Below are positions 8,851-17,181 of a DNA stretch of 43,100 bases, piece after piece (within the stretch, counting starts at the first letter, position 1; each line of letters begins with the position of its first letter). This stretch comes from Chloroflexota bacterium (GTDB lineage: Bacteria; Chloroflexota; Anaerolineae; Caldilineales; Caldilineaceae): the NCBI GenBank assembly GCA_003451595.1, contig DMDA01000126.1:2622-45721 (forward strand), in the 5' to 3' direction. A program made the position numbers and the translations under genes. The notes under the pieces were generated by a model. That model made no database searches. It was not told where the DNA came from and worked only from the letters and a program-made list of their open reading frames with translations.

Positions 8851-9012
8851 CTATAGCTTTGACAGGCGTTCACAGTGTTCGCGTTCGATGCGCTCCGACA
8901 CGGTCAGTAGACTACGGCCACGCTGCCAGCGCCCCGCCACTTGCTGCCACTGCCACGTCACTACCATTGTCATCAACGCTGTCAGCCCAACCACCCACCC
9001 AACGTCAGCCAT
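8851..9012 (-). CDS. Possible 53-residue single-pass membrane protein upstream of cas3
   Basis: An ATG at 9010-9012 with GGAAGGG seven bases upstream opens a 53-residue frame ending in TAG. Residues 5-22 (GWVVGLTALMTMVVTW) form one probable membrane helix; the remainder is basic and helical (RSLLTVSERIEREHCERL), so the tail may lie in the cytoplasm. The same frame is open further upstream, but only this start has a ribosome site. It lies between the WYL regulator and cas3, in the same direction as both. I do not recognise a family. It is otherwise the only plausible gene in the 500-bp gap 8759-9260. A weak promoter-like pair (TTGAGA at 9088-9093 and TAGTTT at 9065-9070, both minus strand, 17-bp spacer) lies upstream. 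Confidence 0.4.
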   Translation of the reverse strand: MADVGWVVGLTALMTMVVTWQWQQVAGRWQRGRSLLTVSERIEREHCERLSKL

Positions 9013-9260
9013 CTCGTCACCCTTCCGCTCCAAACATCCCTCACCTGCCACATCAACTCGCCCAAAACTATCATGCCAGGCGCAGTTTCTCAACTCCGAA
9101 CGACCCGGCTCGACTTTCTGCAGCAACAAGACACGTTCGGCAGACGGCTTCCCATGCCGCGCGGGATCGGCACGTGAACCATCACCACCTCGGAACGCAG
9201 CGGCTGGTGTGGCTGCCTGCCGAGCGTGTCTGCCTACATTCTCTCACCGCATCACCCCGT

Positions 9261-10277
9261 TTATGCGGGGAGTTTGTAGAGTTTGAGCATCGCCAACACG
9301 TTCTCTTCCATCATTTTCCGCGCCGCTGCACCGCCGATCACCCGGCAGCGGGCGCCATAGCCGAGCAGCATCTGCACCGCCGTAAACAGGTCATCCGTCT
9401 TCGCCGTCACGCGCACCCAGCCTTCTTCGTCCGGCGGATGCACGGTCATGTCGTCGAAGTGGCGGCTGACCTCGCCCAACCGCGCAATCTCCGGCGCCAG
9501 CAGATACTCCAATTCATGGCGTGGACGTTTGGGCGGCATCGGCGGCAGCTTGTCGGGCAGCACTTCGATCTCGTCGGGCAGAATGCGTCCCAGGCGGTAC
9601 TTCTGCCAGCGCGGCTGCGACCATTCACCCAGCGGTCCGCTCACATGCAGCCGGTAGGCGTCGAGATAGAGATGGCGACGCATGGTGTCGAAGTGCAAAT
9701 ACCACGGTTCGACCGTGTGGCGCCGCGGCGCACCGTCGGCCTGGCCGGGTGACAGATACCAGAAGCGCAGACGCCGGCGCTCATTGTATGCCTTATCCAC
9801 CGCCGTCTGCACCACAGGCGCAATATCGTCCTCGTCACGGCGACGCAAATCGACGCGCAGCCGCTGACGGCTCAGCCCAATGGCGTCACGCTGCCCAAGC
9901 GGAATCCAGTCGAGAACGCGCTGCAGGAACTGCTGCACGGCTTCTGCCTGCGGCGCACCCGGCGCAAACGTTTCGAGCAAGAAAGCAACGGTGTTCAGCT
10001 CTTCGTCGGTCAGGCTCACCGGGTTGAAGTCGCCATAGCTCTTGAGATAATACTGGTGGCCCCGTCCAACATCGACTTCAACGCCCCAGGTGCGCAGCCG
10101 GTCGATGTCGCGTGCAAAGGTTTTGTCGGCCAGTTTGGCGTCGTCGCCGTAGGCTTCTACCCCCACCTCAATGCGCACGTACTCCATCAGCTCTGCTTTA
10201 TCAGCCGGGGATCGCTGCAACTGACGTAGAATAGTGAGGCAACGTTGCATCTCGACATAGCGTGGTTTTTCAGACAT
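9261..10277 (-). CDS. WYL-domain transcriptional regulator
   Basis: The 338-residue protein has an N-terminal winged helix-turn-helix (about residues 8-80, with ADKTFARDIDRLR) followed by a WYL domain (about 155-250) showing RFWYLSPG, VEPWYLHF and LYLDAYRL, and a C-terminal WCX-type extension. WYL proteins are ligand-sensing transcription factors, and relatives have been linked to control of CRISPR-Cas operons, including a type I-D locus in Synechocystis. Its place directly before the cas3-cas10d-csc2-csc1 operon on the same strand suggests that it controls these genes; this is inference. A good promoter lies about 80 bases upstream of the start. The stop codon sits in the loop of a short CCCCG/CGGGG hairpin with no T-run. 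Confidence 0.85.
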   Translation of the reverse strand: MSEKPRYVEMQRCLTILRQLQRSPADKAELMEYVRIEVGVEAYGDDAKLADKTFARDIDRLRTWGVEVDVGRGHQYYLKSYGDFNPVSLTDEELNTVAFLLETFAPGAPQAEAVQQFLQRVLDWIPLGQRDAIGLSRQRLRVDLRRRDEDDIAPVVQTAVDKAYNERRRLRFWYLSPGQADGAPRRHTVEPWYLHFDTMRRHLYLDAYRLHVSGPLGEWSQPRWQKYRLGRILPDEIEVLPDKLPPMPPKRPRHELEYLLAPEIARLGEVSRHFDDMTVHPPDEEGWVRVTAKTDDLFTAVQMLLGYGARCRVIGGAAARKMMEENVLAMLKLYKLPA

Positions 10278-10361
10278 GGCGGCAATTTGAGTATCTGGCT
10301 GGCGCCGAACAAAACAGCTTCCGTCTCTGGCGCACGACGGCAGGGAAGTTCAGGTGTGGCC

Positions 10362-10390
10362 ACTATACCATCTTGTAAACTGCTTGGCAA
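10362..10390 (-). promoter_or_regulatory. Sigma-70-type promoter for the WYL regulator gene
   Basis: Read on the minus strand, TTGCCA (10385-10390) and TATAGT (10362-10367) are separated by exactly 17 bases. The predicted start of transcription is near 10355, leaving a leader of about 80 bases before the ATG at 10277. The match is good for both boxes. Confidence 0.5.
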
Positions 10391-10796
10391 AGCCTCTGGC
10401 GCGCGTCCGGTTCACGTTGCGTTTGGGTGCACGTTGCCCGATGGGTTAGCGCCACTAGCCAACAGGATAGCCTCTTTTGCGTGCTACATGTCGGAAGCCC
10501 TCACGCAACACGGAATACGCAACATTGCGCTCATACAATATCAACCCAGAAATCAGTAGTTGGCAGGAATATGCGCCAACCACCGCCAACTTGCACTCAC
10601 CCTGGGTACTGCGGCGCGCCCCCCACCCGCGCGTTGCTCTGCCGACGTTGCGAACAGGAGCGGCAATATCTGCCGAATCAGGCAACTTTTGCTATAGTAG
10701 TGTAACTATCACACCAGTGCGGCCGGGGCGCACCGGCAAGGCTCTGGGCGGTGAGCTTCTCAACTCGTTGAATCACAAAACGCGCAAACAACTTCT
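10391..10796. other. Intergenic region between divergent WYL and lysY genes
   Basis: About 400 bases with no convincing gene; the frames here lack ribosome sites and change composition irregularly. The only signal I trust is TATAGT on the plus strand at 10693-10698, a good -10 box for lysY, though there is no clear -35 box 17 bases upstream. It is flanked by a small inverted repeat (ATAGT/ACTAT) covering 10694-10709, which may be an operator. No clear ribosome site precedes the lysY ATG at 10797. Confidence 0.35.
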
Positions 10797-11852
<1,056 letters not shown>

Positions 11853-11875
11853 CAAAACAGGATGATTTTTGATAG

Positions 11876-12046
11876 GAGACGCCGTGCGGCATCTGTCAGG
11901 AGCGGCTCATCTACTTCGGAGATGACGTGCAGATTGCGGTGCCGCACCCCGCTGACCCAACGCGCTGGCAAATGAAGCGCTTGCGCGAAGTGCAGCCACA
12001 CTACTGGGTGAATGGGTATCGGCAGCTCTACCCGGATCTAAAATAA
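11876..12046 (+). pseudogene. C-terminal remnant of a cytidine deaminase-family gene
   Basis: The frame from just after a TAG at 11873-11875 to a TAA at 12044-12046 encodes a PCGICQERL motif, matching the second zinc-binding segment (PCxxC) of cytidine deaminases, then IYFGDDVQIAVPHP and a tail like that of small deaminases (TRWQMKRLREVQPHYWVNGY). The first zinc-binding motif (HxE) and all upstream sequence are missing, and no start codon fits. It is therefore the surviving end of a deleted gene, lying between lysY and a toxin-antitoxin module. The remaining bases of 11853-12190 hold only the promoter of the next gene. Confidence 0.6.
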
Positions 12047-12137
12047 GCGGCGATGCGGGGGGGCACTTCAACCTGTAACCAGTGCGACGCACGCTTCTCG
12101 CCCAAACTTTGGGACGCACCCGGTTCAGGTTGTGTGT

Positions 12138-12184
12138 TTGAGTAATTCCTGATAAATGTTATAAAATGTTGATAGTTTATCAGG
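12138..12184 (+). promoter_or_regulatory. Promoter with a perfect 9-bp inverted-repeat operator
   Basis: TTGAGT (12138-12143) and TATAAA (12160-12165) are spaced by 16 bases and form a likely promoter. The arms CCTGATAAA (12148-12156) and TTTATCAGG (12176-12184) are exact inverted copies 19 bases apart. One arm lies between the -35 and -10 boxes; the other covers the start of transcription and the ribosome site of the next gene (ATG at 12191). A dimer bound to both arms would shut off the module, the usual autoregulation of toxin-antitoxin operons. The MerR-like first product is the natural candidate. Confidence 0.6.
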
Positions 12185-12190
12185 GGGTTC

Positions 12191-12535
12191 ATGGTGTTGG
12201 AGAAAACCGAGGCTTTGACCCTGAAGCGTGCTGCCGCGCTGTTAGGGGTGCATGAACAGACGCTGCGCAGTTGGGAAGACCGCGGCATCATCCGCATGAT
12301 CCGGTTGCCGGGCAGCGGCTATCGTCGCGTACCTGCGTCGGAGGTTGCACGCTTGCAACATGAAATGCAGGCGGACAAGACGCAATCCGCAGTGTGGATT
12401 GTGCAGCCGGATGAAAACCCAGAGGCGATCAAGCGTGGCGAGGCGATGGCGGCCGCCATTCGTGCGGAACTGGCCCAGCTAGACGAGGAGACCACCTTCG
12501 ATGAATATCTGGCGAATCGCCGAGGTCGCGCGTGA
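12191..12535 (+). CDS. MerR-like helix-turn-helix antitoxin
   Basis: The 114-residue protein has a MerR-type DNA-binding domain at about residues 8-50 (LTLKRAAALLGVHEQTLRSWEDRGII and GSGYRRV, the helix-turn-helix and wing). The C-terminal half is charged and ends in ETTFDEYLANRRGRA, the type of tail that often binds a PIN toxin. The next gene starts within its last bases (GTGA overlap, 12532-12535), so the two are translationally coupled. It is probably both antitoxin and repressor of its own promoter. GTG at 12194 is an alternative start. Confidence 0.75.
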   Translation: MVLEKTEALTLKRAAALLGVHEQTLRSWEDRGIIRMIRLPGSGYRRVPASEVARLQHEMQADKTQSAVWIVQPDENPEAIKRGEAMAAAIRAELAQLDEETTFDEYLANRRGRA

Positions 12536-12984
12536 TCGTCATCGATAGTGATGTCCTGCTCCTGGCATTTGCGTTTTCGCGCGATGAACGCCAGCCAGTC
12601 AACCAACAATTTCTATCGATGACAACGCCGCGTGCTGCAACGATCTATAGCATCATGGAGGTCTTGGGAAAGCTCTCTTTCAATCTTTCGCCAGGCTACT
12701 TGCAGCAGTGGCCAATGTGGCTACAAGACGCCTACCGACTCAACGTTATCTTCCCGCGCGTGGATGGACAGGAAGCCATGAGTTGTTTTCGGCGAGAGTT
12801 TGTTGAAAGCCCGCTGCAGAGCATGATGCAACGCATTTCCTACCTGGACGCGCTGATCTTGCAACTTGTTGCCGCAACCCCGGGCGTGGAGATGTTCGTC
12901 ACCTGGAATGCACGCCATTTCGCTGGTAGAAGCCCCGTGCGTGTGATGACGCCGGCTGAGGTTCTTGCTGCAACCAGTACATGA
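12532..12984 (+). CDS. PIN-domain ribonuclease toxin
   Basis: The 150-residue product has the acidic residues of a PIN nuclease: Asp5 and Asp7 (VIDSDVLL), Glu43 (IMEVLGKL), Asp106 (SYLDALIL), and the typical TWNARHF at residues 124-130. PIN toxins cut RNA, often tRNA or rRNA. It begins with a GTG that overlaps the stop of the MerR-like antitoxin by four bases. The pair appears intact and sits inside the lysine/arginine biosynthetic cluster. Confidence 0.8.
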   Translation: MIVIDSDVLLLAFAFSRDERQPVNQQFLSMTTPRAATIYSIMEVLGKLSFNLSPGYLQQWPMWLQDAYRLNVIFPRVDGQEAMSCFRREFVESPLQSMMQRISYLDALILQLVAATPGVEMFVTWNARHFAGRSPVRVMTPAEVLAATST

Positions 12985-13023
12985 ACTATTTGGCAGATCA
13001 GCGCTGCAATTTGGACCGAGACA

Positions 13024-13326
13024 ATGGACAACCCAAACTATCAGCACAAAAAGCCCCTGGTCGTCACCGAGGAGATGCGCCGTGAGATTGCCGGCGCCGT
13101 GGCGGAGATTGACCTGGCGCAGATGGAGATTCTGCGGCGGATGACGCCAGCGCAGCGTGTGCGCATGGCGGCGTCGATGATTGCCGACGGGGAGCGCGTG
13201 GCGGTTTTTCGGCTGCGTCAGCGCGAGCCGGCGTTGAGTGAGGCGGAAGCCTATCGCATCGTGCGGACGGGGTTGTTGGAATATGAGCGAAAGAAACGGC
13301 GATGGGAAACGACCTCTCCATCCTAG
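13024..13326 (+). CDS. Small protein paired with a nucleotidyltransferase
   Basis: The 100-residue protein is helical, with RREIAGAVAEIDLAQMEILRRMTPAQRVRMAASM and a basic C-terminus. I do not recognise a named domain. Its last 25 bases overlap the start of the nucleotidyltransferase gene, so the two form a coupled pair. By analogy with other two-gene nucleotidyltransferase modules it could be the partner or regulator of a toxin-antitoxin-like system, but this is inference from context. The ribosome site is weak. Confidence 0.6.
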   Translation: MDNPNYQHKKPLVVTEEMRREIAGAVAEIDLAQMEILRRMTPAQRVRMAASMIADGERVAVFRLRQREPALSEAEAYRIVRTGLLEYERKKRRWETTSPS

Positions 13327-13904
13327 CCTTTGCGCGGCTCGTGCTGGATGCGCTTGACGCAACCCAGCTCGAGTACATGATCGGCGGTTCCTTTGCGCTC
13401 TATGCCTGGGGCGAAGTGCGCACCACGCGCGACTTCGATCTCGTTGTACATCTCCCGGGGCAGAAAATCCTACAGTTGTCGCAGGAACTGGAAGCGCGCA
13501 GGATGTTGGTTCCGCCAGAGATTCTGCTCGATCTTCTCATCCAGCCCGAAGGCGACCTGCCTGTCAACGCGATCCATCTCGACAGCGGTTACAAGGCAGA
13601 GTTGTTTCTGCTTAGGCCGGATGACACTTTCCGCGCGGTGTGCCTGGCGCGACGTCGCCTGGTTGATCTTGATGAACCGCTGGGAACAGTCTATGTTCAT
13701 GCGCCGGATGATCTGATCATCAACAAAGTCAGGTATTACGGCCTCAGTCGCCAGACAAAGCATATTCGCGACGTTGCGAGCATACTTGCGATGTCAGGCG
13801 ACGAGATTGACTGGGCGCATTTGACAAAGTGGATCAGACAGCTTGACCTGGTTCCTGTCTGGCTTGAAGTCAAGTACGAAGTCGACAAACTCTTGAATCA
13901 ATAA
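13302..13904 (+). CDS. Nucleotidyltransferase-fold protein (AbiEii/MNT-like)
   Basis: The 200-residue protein has the signature of the polymerase-beta-like nucleotidyltransferases: IGGSFALYAWGEVRTTRDFDLVV at about residues 27-49, with the GGS turn and the DFD acidic pair. The later DLIINKVRYYGLSRQTKHIRDVASIL segment matches AbiEii-like families, where such enzymes modify RNA or protein in toxin-antitoxin or abortive infection systems. The start overlaps the small upstream gene by 25 bases. The actual substrate is unknown; no HEPN partner is visible. Confidence 0.7.
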   Translation: MGNDLSILAFARLVLDALDATQLEYMIGGSFALYAWGEVRTTRDFDLVVHLPGQKILQLSQELEARRMLVPPEILLDLLIQPEGDLPVNAIHLDSGYKAELFLLRPDDTFRAVCLARRRLVDLDEPLGTVYVHAPDDLIINKVRYYGLSRQTKHIRDVASILAMSGDEIDWAHLTKWIRQLDLVPVWLEVKYEVDKLLNQ

Positions 13905-13932
13905 GCAAAGTTATTTGGTGGAGTCGTTTTTC

Positions 13933-14732
<800 letters not shown>

Positions 14733-14736
<4 letters not shown>

Positions 14737-15026
14737 TTGATGATATGGACACTTCTCAAGCAATGACCGCTGTGCCCATGGCTGAGCTGTATAAACGGCA
14801 AGCTGAAATCTTCACAGGACTGATCGACGCGCCGATCCTGGTGACCAGCCAGAAACAAGCCGCCGCTGTGTTGGTGCATCCCGACGCGTGGAATCAGCTG
14901 ATCGAGGACATCAAGCACTATCAGCGTCTGGTGCGCATCGAGCGTGCGCGGCGCGATCTGGACCTAGGTAACGGGTATACTTACGAACAAGTCGAAGCAA
15001 TGCTCCGACAGGAGTCGATTCTATGA
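14733..15026 (+). CDS. Orphan Phd/YefM-type antitoxin
   Basis: The 97-residue protein resembles Phd/YefM antitoxins: a short beta-helix N-terminus with LYKRQAEIFTGLIDAPILVTSQKQAAAVLVHPDAWNQL, where the PILVTSQKQAAAVLV hairpin is the typical dimer core, and a charged helical tail. No RelE, Doc or PIN toxin gene follows. It is joined by four-base ATGA overlaps to lysZ upstream and to the aldo/keto reductase downstream, so it is made as part of the biosynthetic operon. It may act as a DNA-binding regulator or be a leftover of a decayed module. Confidence 0.7.
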
Positions 15027-15979
15027 TATCAACGCGTGAAGAAACACAAACAACATCCTTGTTCACCCCGCGTCGCGAACTTGGTCGCACGGGCTTCATC
15101 GCCAGCGTGCTCGGCGCCGGCGACCTGGCTGACCGCAGCCTGCCGCTGGAGACGTGCGTCGCCACGTTGCGCCGCGCCATCGACGCCGGGCTGAATGTCG
15201 TCGACACTGCGCCCGGCTACGAGGACGGCTACTCCGAGCAGATCGTCGGGCAGGCGGTCAAGGGGGTGCGCGACCGGCTCTTTATTGTTTCCAAGATCGA
15301 TGACCTGCTCGACCCGGTTGCGCCGCAGATTGAGAACTCGTTGCGTCGGCTGGAGCTGGAGTACACCGACGCCTTCGTCTTTCACGGGCTGTCGGACATG
15401 GCAACATTGGAAACATTGATGGCGCCCGGCGGCGGTTTCGACCAGCTTGCCGACTGTATCAAGGCGGGCAAGACGCGCTTCGGCGGCATCTCGTCGCACA
15501 ACCCCGATGTGCTCAAGGTGGCTATCGAAGCCGGGCTGTGCGACATTGCCATGTTCCCGGTCGGGCCGTTTGTGGACGAACGCTACATCACCGAGACGCT
15601 GCCGCTGGCGAAGGCGCGCGGCGTGGGCAGCATCTGCTTCAAGACCTTTGGCGCCGGCAAGCTGTTGGGCGACACTGCCGGCTACAACCAGCCGCTGCAA
15701 CTGCGCCCGCGCGGCAAGCTCTCCTCCGGCGGCGTGGATGACGCGGTGGCCGTGCTGCCGCGTCTGACGGTGAGCGAGTGCTTGCACTACACACTGACGC
15801 TCGACCCGGACGTGGCGCTGCTGGGGCTGAGCTTCCCGAACGAGCAGGATCAGGCGTTTGCGGCAGCGCAGAGCTTCCGTCCGTTGACGGCTGAAGCGAT
15901 GGCGGATATTCGCACGCGGGCGGTCGAGGCGCGGCAAGGCAAAGGCCCGTGCTGGTGGAATCCAGACCCGGAGGCATAA
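15023..15979 (+). CDS. Aldo/keto reductase
   Basis: The 318-residue enzyme has the aldo/keto reductase active-site set: Asp61 (VVDTAPGY), Tyr66, Lys91 (IVSKIDD) and His121 (FVFHGL). Residues GKTRFGGISSHN mark the middle of the barrel. It should reduce an aldehyde or sugar with NADPH; the substrate is unknown. It starts by ATGA overlap with the antitoxin-like gene and is followed two bases later by lysJ, so it is embedded in the operon. Aldo/keto reductases are not a known step of the LysW pathway. Confidence 0.8.
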   Translation: MISTREETQTTSLFTPRRELGRTGFIASVLGAGDLADRSLPLETCVATLRRAIDAGLNVVDTAPGYEDGYSEQIVGQAVKGVRDRLFIVSKIDDLLDPVAPQIENSLRRLELEYTDAFVFHGLSDMATLETLMAPGGGFDQLADCIKAGKTRFGGISSHNPDVLKVAIEAGLCDIAMFPVGPFVDERYITETLPLAKARGVGSICFKTFGAGKLLGDTAGYNQPLQLRPRGKLSSGGVDDAVAVLPRLTVSECLHYTLTLDPDVALLGLSFPNEQDQAFAAAQSFRPLTAEAMADIRTRAVEARQGKGPCWWNPDPEA

Positions 15980-15980
15980 G

Positions 15981-17174
15981 GTGAACGTAGTCCTTGAACT
16001 TGCCAACCTTGAAGAATCCATCCTCGGCGGCACCACGGCGCGGCGCAACGACACGGTGATTGCGCGCGGCGAAGGTTGCTGGCTCTACGACACGACGGGG
16101 CGGCGTTATCTTGACCTCGGCTCGGCGCAGGGGGTGACGCTGCTCGGCCACTGTCACCCGGCGCTGAGCAGGGCCATCGCCGCGCAGGCAGAGACGTTGA
16201 TCTCCTGCCCGAATTTTCTCTACAACGATGTGCGCGCCCGCTTTGCCGCCAAACTGGTCGAGGTGTTGCCGCCGCACCTGAACCACGTTTTTCTCGCCAA
16301 CAGCGGCGCCGAAGCGATCGATGGCGCGCTCAAGTTTGCGCGGCTTACGACCGGGCGCCTGCGCACCATCGCCTTCCGTTCCGCCTTTCATGGACGCACG
16401 GTTGGCGCGGTCGCGTTGACGTGGGAAAAGAAATACCGTGAGCCGTTCCTGCCGCTGATCGATGTGGTGCATCTGCCCTACAACAACCTGGCAAAGGTCG
16501 ACGAGGCGCTGGACGATACTGTGGCCGCCGTCTTCGTGGAGATTGTGCAGGGCGAGGGCGGCGTCAATATCGGCGACGGCGACTTTCTGCGCGGGGTGGA
16601 GCGCCTTTGCCGTGAGCGGGGCGCCATGCTCGTCATCGATGAAATCCAGACCGGCTTTGGACGCACCGGGCGCTGGTTTGGCTTCCAGCATCATGGCTTG
16701 CAGCCCGACATGATCTGCCTGGCGAAAGGACTGGGCGCCGGCTTCCCGATGGGCGCCATCGCCTACACCGACTGCGTGCAGGCGAAGCTCTACGTCGGCG
16801 CACACGGCAGCACCTTTGGCGGCAACCCGCTGGCGTGCGCAGCCGGGCTGGCGGCGATCCAGACCTACCAGGATGAAGGGCTGATCGAACGGGCGGCGAC
16901 GCTGGGCGAGTTCTTCCTGCGTCGTCTACGCGAGGAGTTGGCGGATGTGGCGCTGGTGCGCGAGGTGCGCGGCATTGGCCTGATGCTGGCGGTTGAGCTG
17001 CGCCAGAAGGCGGGGCCATATCTCAAGGCGTTGATGGAGGAACACGGCGTGATTGCGCTGCCCGCCGGCCCCAACGTGATCCGCTTCCTGCCGCCGTTGA
17101 TCATCTCGCAGGAAGAGATCGAGTTTGGCGTGCAGGCGCTGGTGCGCACGCTTTCCGCCGCCGATGCAGGGTGA
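15981..17174 (+). CDS. lysJ: [LysW]-aminoadipate/glutamate semialdehyde aminotransferase
   Basis: The 397-residue protein is a class III PLP aminotransferase of the acetylornithine/LysJ group. It shows LANSGAEAIDGALKFAR, a FRSAFHGRT segment, the AMLVIDEIQTGFGRTG signature and the PLP lysine Lys249 in CLAKGLGAGFP. It converts the semialdehyde on LysW to the amine, giving LysW-bound lysine or ornithine. The GTG start lies two bases after the aldo/keto reductase stop, and lysK follows after 7 bases. Specificity is inferred from the neighbouring lysY, lysZ and lysK. Confidence 0.87.
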   Translation: MNVVLELANLEESILGGTTARRNDTVIARGEGCWLYDTTGRRYLDLGSAQGVTLLGHCHPALSRAIAAQAETLISCPNFLYNDVRARFAAKLVEVLPPHLNHVFLANSGAEAIDGALKFARLTTGRLRTIAFRSAFHGRTVGAVALTWEKKYREPFLPLIDVVHLPYNNLAKVDEALDDTVAAVFVEIVQGEGGVNIGDGDFLRGVERLCRERGAMLVIDEIQTGFGRTGRWFGFQHHGLQPDMICLAKGLGAGFPMGAIAYTDCVQAKLYVGAHGSTFGGNPLACAAGLAAIQTYQDEGLIERAATLGEFFLRRLREELADVALVREVRGIGLMLAVELRQKAGPYLKALMEEHGVIALPAGPNVIRFLPPLIISQEEIEFGVQALVRTLSAADAG

Positions 17175-17181
17175 TGACGCT

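Noticed and set aside
1..10400. CRISPR array near the cas operon
   Set aside because: I found no regularly spaced repeats of 25-40 bases in this region; an array may lie left of the window.
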